From contig JAREIK010017918.1 of NCBI GenBank assembly GCA_029783825.1, forward strand, positions 992,001 through 1,056,000: a stretch of 64,000 nt of DNA, in the 5' to 3' direction. Positions 34,811-46,673 of the stretch are shown here, piece after piece; within the stretch, counting starts at the first letter, position 1, and each line of letters begins with the position of its first letter. The translations under genes were made by a program, and so were the position numbers. The DNA comes from Sapria himalayana. Its lineage: Eukaryota; Streptophyta; Magnoliopsida; Malpighiales; Rafflesiaceae. A model generated the notes under the pieces. That model was not told where the DNA came from, did not search any database, and was given only the letters and a program-made list of their open reading frames with translations.

Positions 34811-37800
34811 AATTATCATAGTTTTTTTAGAATGTCAGTTCCAACCTTTTGGGCATCACCTTGAAATTTGAAAAGTTTTGTCCATGCCATTTTCATTTTA
34901 TACGATAGTTTTTCTCCTCGACCACATACACGTTCAGTCCTCCTACCTTGGAAAAGATTTGATAACCTATAATGGGGTGTGCGAGAGGTCCTGAATCTTC
35001 ATGCTCATTGTGATCCTCATTTTCATGATTACTCGCTGCAAGCAAAACAAAAAGTAATTTTGTATGTGCCACCATTATTGTTGTCATTGTTTGTGCAATA
35101 AGTTTTTTATCGCGTGGCTCACTAACTTTGGGCTATTTTTGAATATCACAGTGCTCAATGTTTTCTTTCTAGAATTTGTTTGTTGGCTTGTCCACATGTA
35201 ATTTTTTCACACATATCATGATTCTTGACATGTATAATTTAGGCATGCTTAAAAAGATGGGCATGAAGAGTTCTTGTCCTTGACATCGAATGTGATTCTT
35301 TCCTTTGTTGTTGTACTTTAGTTTTATTTAATTGTTTGACCATGAGGTTAGCTGACTTAAGGTACACATGATGTTGTCGTATCGGTTGATAGGACGTGAC
35401 AAGATGTCACATGAATTGCTCTTATTGATTAATTGTGAGTGTCATTGTTCTCCTTTGTCCTACTTGATAAGATGTGATTATTGGGCGTCAAGCACTATTT
35501 ATTGTTTTTTCTATCGATGGTTTACTTCATATAGTCATGTTTGATGCTATGGTACATAAGGTTGGCTTGAAAATGCATAACGGAGAATCATGTGAGAATA
35601 TATTTTATTATTAAATTTGAGTGATGTTGAAATGAATGATAAAAGTGTGTTAGATGGAAATTGAGGATAGTTGGCATGATGTCTTAATGATCTCTTAATT
35701 TTTGGGTTGAAAAAATAAATTATAGTGTGAGTTTTATATTCTTTAAGAGTAATTTGTCGTGGTTCTACTAAAATATGGTTTTATTATTTTTTATAAATGT
35801 AGTTTTGTTCCTCCACACATCATTGAGAAGTTTTACGAGCTAATTTATTGGTTTCTTACATGGTATTTAGTTAATGGTGATGTTAAAAATTATTTTAGTT
35901 TTTCTTAGAATGTTAGTTCTAATTGTTTGGGTATCATCTTGAAATTTGAAGGGTTTCCTCCTTGTCTTTTTCACTCTATACAATGGTCTTTCTCCTTGAC
36001 CACCTACATGTTCAGTCCTTCCAACTTTGAAAAATCCCAATAACCTATATATGGGGTGTGCGAGAGGTCATAAATCTTCATGCTCTTTGTGACCTCCACC
36101 TTCATGATTACTCGGCTAGGCAAGGATAAGAAGCAATTTTGTATGTGTTGCCATTATTATTGTCATTGTTTGTAGTACAAGTTTTTTATTATGTGGTTTG
36201 CTCACCTTAGTTATTTTTGAATATCATGGTATTCAATTTTCTTCTTGCTAGAACTTGTTTTCTGGCTGTTAGGCGTTAGCTTGTGCATGTGCAATTGTTC
36301 AAACATGTCAAGCTTCATGACATGTATAATTTAGAAATACTGAAGAAGGTATACTTGTAGGATTAATGTCCTTGACATGAAATGTCAGTGTCATTATTCT
36401 CCTTCTTCTCATTTGATAAGATGTGATTTTTGGGCATCAAGCAATATTTATCATTTTTTCTATCAAAAGCTTGCTTTGTATAGTCTTGTTTGATGCTATG
36501 ACATGGAAGGTTGGCTTGTAACTACATAATGGAGAATCATGTTAAAATATATGTAATATTAAATATGAGCGAAGTTGAAATAAATGATGAAAGTATATTT
36601 AATGAAAATTGAGGATAATTGGTATGTTGTCTTTATGATCTCCCAATTTTTAGGTTGAAATAATAAATTATGGTATGAGTTTTATATCCCCCTGGGAGTA
36701 ATTTATTGTGGTTGTGCTAAAATATGATTTTAGTATTTTATAAATATAGTTTTGTTGTTCCTTTGCACATCATTGAGAAATTTCATGAGCTGATTTATTG
36801 GTTTCTTACATGGTATTCGGATAATGGAGATGTTGAAAATTATCCTAATTTTTCTTAGAAGGTTAGTTCTAATCTTTTGGGTATCACATTGATATTTGAA
36901 GAGTTTTCTCCACGTCATTTTTATTTTATACGATGATTTTTCTACTTGACCACCTGCACGTTCAGTCATCTCAACTTGGAAAAATTCCAATATCCAAAAA
37001 TGGGGTATGTAAGAGTTTGCGAACCCTTGTGTTCATTGTGACTCCCATCTTCATGATTACTTGGCATAATAAAGGTCAAGAAGCAATTATTTTTGTGTCG
37101 TTGTTTTCTTTGTTTGCTGTATGTGTTTTTCATCATATGACTTGCTCATGTTGGTTGTTTTTTAATATCATGGTGCTCGATGTTCCCCTTACAAGTACTT
37201 ATTTGCTAGCTATCGGCTCTCACACGTATAATTTGTCCCTAAATATCTATGTTCTTGACATGTAGAATTTTGACTCTTGAAGAAGGTAGGCATGTAGGCT
37301 TGGAGGTTACTTGTCCTTGATATGGAATACATTTCTTGCCTTTATTGTTGTACTCTTATTTGGCAGTCTAACTATGAGGCTGGTTGATTTAAGTTGGGAT
37401 ATGTTGGGGGCTGTGCTAGCGGATAAGATTCGACAAGATGTTTTATGAATTGTCCTTGTTGGTTTGTTTGTGAGTGCATTTCTTCTTGTTGTCCTTCTTG
37501 ATATGATGTGATTGCTAGCTTTCAAGCATTGCTTGTTGTTTTTTATGTGAAAGTTTAGCTTCATATAGTCTTGTTTGATGCTATGGTGTAGAAAGTTGGC
37601 TTGAAATCATTTTGGAAAGAATAGTGGTGGAATATGTGTAATATTAAGTTTCAGTGATGTTGAAATGAATGATTAGAGTATGTTTGATGAAAATTGAGGA
37701 TAGTTTGGTGGTGGGCTATCTTAAATATTTCCTAATTTTTGGATTGAAATAAAAAATTATAATTTGAGTTATTCTTTCATGAGTAATTTATCATGTTTCG

Positions 37801-39950
37801 ACTAAAACTTTATTTTAGTATTTTTACAAATCTAGTTTTGGTCATAGCATACCTTCGATAAGTTCACTAGCTAGTTTATTAGTTTCTTACATAGTATTTA
37901 TTTAATGGTGATGTTAAAAATTATCTTTGTTTTTCTTATAAGGCTAGTTTTAATCCCTTGGACATCACCATGAAACTTGGAAAGTTTTCTCCTTGTCATT
38001 TTCGTTTTAGGCATTGTTTTTTTTCTTCGACCACATGCATGTTCTATCCTCCTACCTTTGAAAAGTACTAATGAAATGTGCTAGAGGTCATGAACCCTCG
38101 TGCTCAATGCGACCTACATTTTCATGATTTTACAATGCAAGCAATGACAATAAGTAATTTTGTATGTACTATTATTGCTGTCATTGTTTGTGGTGTGTGT
38201 TTTTCATCATAAGGCTCATTCACATTGCCTATTTTTGAATATCATGATGCTTTATATTCTTCTTGCTAGTACTTGCTAGTTGTTGGCTTGTGCATGTGCA
38301 ATTCCTTCTCACATGTCAAGTTTCTTGACGTGTAGAATATAGACATGCTAAAGGAGGTAGGCTTGTGGGCTCGGAGGGTACTTGTCATTGACATTGAATG
38401 AATTTCTCTTGTTTGAACATGAGGTTGGTTCACATAGGGTGGATACATTGTAGTTGGGCTGGTGGATAGAATGTGGGAAGATGTCACGTGAATTTCCCTT
38501 GTTGATTGCTCATTAGTGTCTTTATTATCCTTCATCCTATTTCATAAAAAATGATTATTGACTATCAAACATTGTTTATTATTATTTTTTTGTGAAAGGT
38601 TGCCTTCGTATAGTCTTATTTGATGATATTATACGGAAGGTTGGCTTGCAATTGCTCATGGGATAATAATGTTGGAATATATGTAATATTACATTTCAGC
38701 AATGTTGATATGAATGATGAAAGTGTGTTTGATAGAAATTGAGGATAGTTGGCGAGCTCTTTTATATGTTTCTTACATAGCATTTAATTATTGGTGATAT
38801 TGAAATGTATCCAAGTTTTTCTTAGAAAGTTAGTTTTAACTCTTTGAATATTACCTTGAAATTTCAAGATTTTTATTTATGCCTTTTTCAATTTAAATAA
38901 TGGTTTTTCTCTTTGACCACATGCACGATCAACCCTTTCAACTTAGAAAAATCTCGATAACCTATATATGGGGTTCATGTGAGGTTATGATTTCTCATGC
39001 ATGTGGCAACCCCCATTTGCATGATTGCTTTGCTTTGCATTGGCAGGTGCAAGAAATAATTTTATTTGTGTCATTATTCTTGTCTTTGTTTGAGGTGTGT
39101 GTTTTTCATCGTGTGATTTGCTCACGTTGCCTATTTTAAATATCATGGTGCCTAATGTTCCTCTTGCTAGCACCTGTTTATTAGATATTGGATTGTGCAT
39201 CTACAATATGTTCCTACATTTTTAGTTTCTTGACATGTAGAATTTAGATTTTTATAGAAGGTATGTGTGTGGAGTTGAAGGGTACTTATCATTGACATGG
39301 AATATAATTTTTGCCTTAGTTGTTATAGTCTTGGTGATATTATTTAACTGTTTGATCATGATGTTAGTTGACATGAGATTGGTTGATGTGTGTTTTGTAG
39401 TCTTGGTTGTTGACTACATGTGAGTGTCATTGTTCCTTTTTTCTAGCTTGATAATTTGTGATTATTAATCATTGGCCCTTAATAATCATTCATATGTGTT
39501 TTGTACTATATAATGTAATTTGTTGTTGTTGTTATTGTCTTTATGTTAGGTGATTCCTTGAGCATTAGGGTGGCTGAATGATGGCGTGTGTGTTGTGGTG
39601 GTGGAGGTGAAATGATTTTTGTCAAAGTTGGATCCTTTTGTTTTCAGGAAGATCAATGTTGTCCATGTGGGTAAAATCTCACTATTATTCATCTATTGTC
39701 CTCGTCGTATTTTATCTTGCTGATCTTCAAATTATTTTAAGTTTTCTTGGATTTTTTTCTTTTTTTGGTCTTCATCGAAAAATTTACTACAACTTTTCTT
39801 GATTTTTTTTGTTTTAAGAATTATTATTTTTCTCTATCACATGCACATCAAGTCATGTTGATTTGGAGAAGTCCTAGTAACATTTGTATAGGGCATGGGA
39901 GGGGAGCGAGAATTAATGGTCATTCATTCCTATATTCAAATTATATTTAA
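34811..39950. repeat. About 1-kb tandem repeats, probably rDNA spacer subrepeats
   Basis: A block with ttgaccacatgcacgttcagtc followed by ttgga(a)aa and aacctatatatggggt recurs near 34,910, 35,995, 36,945, 38,020 and 38,912, and in weaker form at 39,835. Spacings are about 890-1,080 bp. Other shared blocks occur in each unit: catgattactcgg, tttttgaatatcatgg, cttgacatgta, gaatgatgaaagtgt, ttgaggatagttgg and ttagtttcttacatgg. The array ends about 1.9 kb before an 18S start, the position of intergenic-spacer subrepeats in plant rDNA; that identity is inferred. Short open frames on both strands are incidental. Confidence 0.85.
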
Positions 39951-41838
39951 GATCAATGTGTGTTTTCTCGATCCGTCCTTCTTAATTTTTATCATCATTG
40001 TTCTTTGGCAGGTGATTGGTGCTATGTGAATTATTAGTGTTGACTCCTTTAGATTGTCATTGTTCTTGTCAATCATGCTTGTAGGCAAGTGATTGTTGGG
40101 TGTCAACATATATCATTCACCACCCCTGCTATATTGTTTATCATATTTGCTTGCTTGGGTAATCTTTTCTCCTTAATACGGTTTCATAACTTTTTAAATT
40201 TTTCTTAATTGGTAGTGGAGTGTTAATTTGGAGGGTGTGTATGTATTGAATTAATATATTCATTCTAGTTTAATGTTATTTGATTCTCTTTGATCAAGTT
40301 TTTGGCTAATTAAAGAGGAGGTTGTTATGGGGCCATGGGCTGTGTTGGCATGCAGTTACATGCACGTGCACATGATTTTGTTAGATTTTATTTTCATGGC
40401 CTAGAGAAGTAGAATGTTGTCTCTATGATTTATTGGTCATCCTTATTTGTGTGCCTTATTATTGCATACCGATGATTTGCCTTTGTGGTGAGATAGTTGT
40501 GATGAGTTTTGAGTCATTTTAATTTTAGAGATTGCATATTTGTTTGAGTTGTTTTTACTATGAATATATATTTACTATGAAAGTTGTGAGTTGTTTTTAC
40601 TTGATGCTGATTGAAATATTTTTGATGGTAATTTTTGATTTTGGCACTTTTTGGTTATAATTGAGAAATTTAGAGCGATAGTTGCTTATTGTTTTAAGGG
40701 GGTGCTTTTCTCCTCCACCATAAGCAGCATGTTTATTCTCTTCAAATACCTGGAAAGTCATGATATTGTTGGGCTTATTTTTTGTTTCTTGGATGTCATC
40801 GTTTATGTTGTGTCACTTTGCTATTTATTAGGTCATGATTTTTGGTTATACTATTGGTCTTGTTTTGTTAGACATGTTGAATGGTACCTATGTAGTCATG
40901 CATTATTGTGAGTTGCCCTCCTTTTCTTTTGATGATGTTTTACTTGTTTGGATCCTTGGCACGTATTTGTGTAAGCATGTGTTCATTGGTATTTGTGCTT
41001 GATTGATGTTGAAACTTGTGGTGGTGGTGGTGGTGGTGATTGGATAGGTGTTTTTATTTTTGGTTGCATTTTCAAGGGGGTGCAGGAGGGATCTCAAGAG
41101 TTTGAAAGCCAACTATATAAGAGATTTGTCTTTTGTGGGGATATATTCTTGCTTGTATGAATCGATGGGTGAAACATCATCATAACGTGTGTAGGTCACC
41201 AATTAGCTGGATGTTCATGTTGGTAAAAAATATCATGTTGGCATTGAGTTGGCAAAGTCATCTTTTTTCATATTTGGTCGGCTTTCACTTGTTGAATTTT
41301 GCAGGTGATCATCGTACTTGGTATGTTTTGCAAAGTTTATGGTGATTGTTCTGGATTTTAGTCATGATCTCATATGCGAGAACCAGGGTCTTTGCATTTG
41401 GCAACATTTTAATACACGAGTAGCTTTGTGATGTTTGGGTAGTATATTTTCTGAATGTTCATTTGGAATCATTTTTGAGAGGTTATGATTTTTTTTGGTT
41501 GTAATCCTAAGCCTTGAGTGCTTACCATTTAGTTGGTATAGCAGTGCTTGCTATTGGTGCGCTTGAAATATTCTTTTTGAAGAAATAATCATCATCTGTG
41601 TCTTGTGTTTAAGTTCAAAGGATTTTCGGAGCAGCCTTTTGTTGTAGTCAGACATCATTGAGTAGATTTTAGTTTTGTCCGACAAGTTGCTAATGTTGAT
41701 TGCTTATGATTTTCATCCTCCATGCCATTGTGTTATGTTTTCGCGCTTAATATATAATACATCACGGTGACATGCTAGGGTGATTGAATGCTTAATCAGT
41801 TCTAGCAAGGAAAAACATATTGCTATGAGAAGGAATGT
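39951..41838 (+). other. Probable rDNA spacer and external transcribed spacer
   Basis: No protein gene is recognised. It bridges the subrepeat array and the 18S start, as the promoter-proximal spacer and 5' external transcribed spacer would. It contains a (gtg)n run at 41,018-41,037. Confidence 0.5.
41112..41123 (+). promoter_or_regulatory. Possible RNA polymerase I start-site remnant
   Basis: ctatataagaga resembles the plant Pol I initiation motif (TATATAAGGGG and similar) with G-to-A decay, and lies about 720 bp before the 18S start, a plausible external-spacer length. AT-rich DNA gives such matches by chance, so this is a weak call. Confidence 0.3.
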
Positions 41839-43099
41839 TACTTGGTTGATCATGTCAGTAGTCATATGCTTGTCTCAAAGATTAAGCTATGCATGAGTGG
41901 GTGTGAATAAATTTATACTGTGAAACTATGGATGATTCATTAAATCAGTTATAGTTTCTTTGATGATATTTGCTACATGGATATACACAGTAATTCTAAA
42001 GCTAATACATGTAGGAAATGTCTTACTTTTGGATGGCCAACATTTATTAGGTGAAAGGGTGGTTCGAGATATGATTAATGGTTTATTGATTTATGATAAC
42101 TTAGCGGATCGCATGGCTCGTGTGCTAGCAACGCATCATTCAAAATTTTGCCCTATCAATTTTTAATGGTAGGATGGGGCTTACAATGGTTTCGATGGGT
42201 AACAAAGAAGTAGAGTTTGATTCTGGAGAGGGAGCTTGAGAAATAACTACAACAACCAAAATGGCAATAGACACACAAATTACTCAATCCTAACACAAAA
42301 AGGTAGTGACAATAAATAATGATACCAGGTTCATGAAAGTTTGGTAATCGGAGTGAGTATAATTATATACCTTAATGAGTATCCATTGGAGGGCAAGCTT
42401 GATGCCAGCAGCCATGGTAATTCCAACTTCAATAATGAATATTTAAGTTGTTGTGGTTAAAAAACTTCTAGTCAGATTTTGGGATGGGATGTGTTGGCTT
42501 GCCTGTGGTGTGTGTTGTTTGGCTCTTCTCTTTTGTCGAGGTTGCATTTCTTGTACTTAATTGGGTGGGATATGTCTCTGGCACTGTTACTTTGAAAAAA
42601 TTAGAGTGCTCAAAGCAAGTATAATCATTACATATGTTAGCATTAGATAATGCTTTAGAATTACGTTCCTTTTTTGTTGGCATTTGGGATTGAAGTAATG
42701 ATTAATAAGAACAGTTGAGGACATTCATATTTCATAGTTAGAGGTGAAATTCTTGAATTTATGAAGGAAGATGAATAACTGTGAAAGTATTTGTCAAGGA
42801 TATTTTCATTGATCAAGAACAAAAATTAGGGGCTCGAAGATGATTATATACAATCCTAGTCTCAATCATAAATGATGTCGTCTAGGAATTGGTAGATGTT
42901 GTTCATTGAAATTTGCTAGTATTTTATGAGAAATAAAAATATAAGGGTTCCGGGATGAGTATGGTCGCAATACTAAAACTATAAATAATTGATGGAAGGG
43001 CATCACTATTAGTGGAGCTTGCTGCTTAATTTTATTCAACATGGAAAAGATTACCAGGTCTAGACATAGTGAGGATTGACAGATTGAGAGCTCTTTCAA
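41839..43099 (+). pseudogene. Decayed nuclear 18S rRNA gene, 5' part
   Basis: The match to eukaryotic 18S is unmistakable and collinear. It starts tacttggttgatcatgtcag and continues through gtcatatgcttgtctcaaag, cattaaatcagttatagttt, gacaataaataatgatacc, ccattggagggcaagc, gtgccagcagcc-equivalent text near 42,400, tgttactttgaa, attagagtgctcaaagcaag, agaggtgaaattcttga, gagtatggtcgcaa and aggattgacagattgagag. Differences from the conserved sequence are mostly C-to-T and G-to-A, as expected for a methylated, unselected rDNA copy. It lacks organellar features. It is interrupted at 43,099 by retroelement insertions and resumes at 55,600. Confidence 0.96.
43082..43099 (+). repeat. 18S target-site copy 1
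   Basis: gattgagagctctttcaa, in its native 18S context on the left, followed directly by a T-run of nine that is the reversed poly(A) tail of LINE A. Confidence 0.93.
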
Positions 43100-43149
43100 T
43101 TTTTTTTTGACAAGTAATAAATTTTAGTTTTAATTTTTTTTGACAAGTA

Positions 43150-46100
43150 ATTTCATTATCAAAAATTCTATACAACCTAAAAGAGTTTCAAACTATTACA
43201 TTCTTTACTGAAAAGAATATAAATTTTAGTTTTAATTTTTCTAACTAAAATTTCTACATCTAGAGTTTTTCCTTCAAAAAATCTTCTATTCCTTTCTCTC
43301 AAAATATGCAATATAGCTGTTAGAAATGAGTTCGACGTTGTTCTTTAGTGTATATGCACCATACAGCTTTTTCATGTATTTGAAACCCGATGAAAGGGAA
43401 TTTTGTCCTCTTTATTTCCTACCAACTTTTCAATTCATTTCAATTGGTAATGATATAATAACACTCAAAAATATGTGCTTCGTGGATCTGTAAGATTATA
43501 GAATTCATAATTAGTATCTTTATGTGTTGAGAATGCATGGTCTTTTGTTTTGAGCCTTCTTATTTGGAAATCCATAAATTTATGGCATGCATTGGGCACA
43601 TAATTCTTTATTTAGATTATTTTGGTCCAAGCTTTTTTTTAGTGTTGATTCCGATTAAGTAGTTTGTAAGTATCTGATATGATCCTACCATTATCTCTCC
43701 ATTTATTCAACATTACTTTTGCTTGTTCCTTGGAGTCTATTTTATTAATCAAGATATCTCTAATGGAGATTATGGATTTCCAAATTAGAGGATCTTTCTT
43801 TGATATCTAATAGTCTATTTTATTAATCAAGATGTCTCTAATGGAGATTATGGATTTCCAAATTGAAGGGTCTTTCTTTGATATTTAATAGTCTCAATTG
43901 CTTTGGGAATTAAGGTAGAAATAGTAAATTCACTTGATCCAAAGTGAGTCCTTTCTATTTATCCGCCAAAAAGTTTTAATAAAAAAATGCTTTATTTCAT
44001 ATGTATATATTGAGGATACTGAGACCTTCAAAAGGTGCAGGCATGCAAACCTTTTCTCAAGAGACTTTGGGTCTATATCTAGCAATTTTTGTCCACCCCC
44101 TACAAATTTTCTACATACCTATTTGATTGCAATTTTGAAATAATTTGGTAGAAGAAATACTAAGAATAAAAATCCTTTGATACCTTGTATCATTGTGTGT
44201 AATAGCTCCAATCTTCTAGCTATTAAGAGAATTTTACCCGCCCATTAGTGAATAACTGTTTAGCCAAAAGAATAGAAAATTGAGAAGATATTAAGTGGCT
44301 TGAAGAGAGAGGAATCCCTAGAAAGATAAATGGGGACGATGCCTTTTTCATATCTAGAATTTTTGAGTATTTTCTCTTTTGGTTCTTTACTTACTCCTCA
44401 AAAAAAGATGTTCAATTTGGAGGAGTTAACATTTCGACCCCAGACTACCGTAAAGACTCTTAGAGTATTTAGAATTATTCTAATAGAAGACAAGTTCCAT
44501 CTAGAGAAGATGATCAAATCATCCTTGAACATCAAGTGTGATATTTCCAAAGGTGTACATCTCGGGTGGAATGAGAATTGGTTTAATGATAATGCAACTA
44601 TTAGCTGTCTTGAGAGATACTCCAAGCATAGGGAAAAGTGTAAGGAGATATTGGATCTCCTTGCCTAAGACCCATACTACCTTTAAATTAACCGTGTAGT
44701 CTTTTATTTATAGCCGCCGAGAAAGAAGTGCTAATACATTCATAAATAATTTCTATGAATTACTAAAGAAAATTCAGATTGGATAGGACTTCCTCTAGAA
44801 ATTGCCATTCAACTGTACCGAATGTCTATTGAATATCTATTTTAAGAAAACATCTTAGAGAGATCCTTCTTCTTACATACCTCCTAACTAAACTTTGTGC
44901 AAGGAGGAAGTTGTTTGAGATAAATCTTCCTTTTACATAGGTTCTTTATGCTAGATTTATTATGCCACTCAATACTAATTTTAGCTACAAAGCTATGACA
45001 TTGGCTATTATCTTGTAAATCATATTGTAGCAAGATATTGACCTATAATCTTTAACCTTAGTTATTTATGAGGATTTGGGCATTAAGACTATATACTCAT
45101 GAAAGCTATAAATGGAAGAAGCTGTTTACAGCTTTCATGACATCATAACTAATTTGGTTCCAAAAGAATTTGTAAAACTCAACCATATACTCGTCTGGCC
45201 AAAGTGATTTTGAATCCCACATTATAAAGACAACATTTTTTATTTCATTCGAAGAGAAAGAGAAAGCAATTCATGGTCTCCCTCATAGAGTTTTCTGTCA
45301 TTTGCGATGATCTGCTCATCAATTCCTTTTCTATGAGTAAATGAGCCCAATAAATTCTTATAGTATGGGATGAATGTCTCTGCAATATCTTATTTAGATG
45401 TAATATAACTCTCATCTGCCTTAACAACATCAACTATTTTACTTTTTTATAGTTTGGAGTTTGTTAGAGCATGGAATAACTTCATACACTTATCACTTTG
45501 CTTGAGGTAATTTATATTGGCCTTTTGTTTAAGGAAAGATAAAATTTTATCTCCTCTAGTTTGTCAATTTAAACATGAGAGTGAATTCCTTCTCTTTCAG
45601 AGCTAGGTTGAGGCATTGTCTGATCTCCTTTTGAAAAGATTTAAAATCATTTCTAATGATAGATACTCTTACACTAATGTATCCAAAATACTTTTCATTA
45701 AATTTCTTTAGAGATTCCTTTAGTAGCTTTAGCTTATTAACTAATTGGAATAGGGTTGACCCAAATATATTCTCTATCCAAATTTTAAGTAACATAGGAG
45801 TGCATTCTTTGTGAGAGAGCCACATGTTACATAATTTTAAAGGGATCATCATTTTCTTTTCTTCAATCTCTGTAGTCATTAGCATTAGCTAGTGGTCAGA
45901 GAAGATTCATGGGGCCAAGAATCTCGCATGACTATCAAGCTGTAATTTTTCCCATTCATTGTTTATCATTGCCCTATCAAGCTTGCTTGATACTATACAA
46001 TTTGTTCAGGTAAAGTAGTTTCTTGATGAAGGAATATCCTCTAGATTTAGTAAGAAAGTGCATTTTATAATATTTGACACTCATAGTTTGTGACAATTCT

Positions 46101-46420
46101 ACATCTGAACTTATCCAACACAGAGAGGGGGGAGTTAAAGTCTCCTATGACAATCCATGCTAGGATGAGCAATAGAGTAGATTAATGTATGTGGTTTAAT
46201 TATCCCACAAACCAGCATTCTTCCTTTTTTGTGACAAGAGAAGTTATCCAAGGCACCGAGCCTTCTAAATTTCATTTTTATTAGCCATGTCAACTTTTCA
46301 CAGCTTTGTTTCGCCTCTATAATGGAGAAAATATCAATCTTGTAGGTATTGAAAAGCTTGAGGACCTCTTTTTGTTTGATGGAGCAATTGAAGCCCCTTA
46401 TAATCTAATAGGCAATCTTT
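43150..46420 (-). pseudogene. LINE A ORF2 (endonuclease/reverse transcriptase) remnant
   Basis: The RT core lies at 44,398-44,625: HLMFKDDLIIFSRW stands where LINE B has the YADD motif, followed by LNTLRVFTVVWGRNVNSSKL. An endonuclease-to-RT linker is at 45,556-45,885 (LKLCNMWLSHKECTPMLLK, NKLKLLKESLKKFNEKYF), matching LINE B. The endonuclease region lies around 45,890-46,400. Numerous frameshifts and stops show it is long dead. An internal 78-bp tandem duplication lies at 43,736-43,891. Confidence 0.85.
43736..43891. repeat. 78-bp tandem duplication in LINE A
   Basis: Two near-identical copies starting tctattttattaatcaaga at 43,736 and 43,814. Confidence 0.88.
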
Positions 46421-46673
46421 ATAAAATATCATTTTTCATTCTCTCTATATACTATATGTGTAGTCTGGTCGGCCTCATGTTTTGACATATCAAATAACAC
46501 TCCACATAACATGCATCAATCAAATCCCCCTTATCAGTGCCCATGTGTGCTGGAAAGGATTTACACTTACATGAGCTATTCTTCTCCTTCCCAAAACATT
46601 CATATAGCATGTACAACTCTTCTATAGATTACTGGTTTACACTGATGAGCTATTCTTTGGTTCCTTGACACTC

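Noticed and set aside
36730..39200. Multiple 80-110-codon open frames on both strands
   Set aside because: They lie in the 1-kb spacer-like repeats, are not conserved between repeat units and match no family.
41839..43099. Organellar small-subunit rRNA transfer
   Set aside because: The sequence is collinear with nuclear eukaryotic 18S (for example attagagtgctcaaagcaag), not with plastid or mitochondrial 16S/18S.
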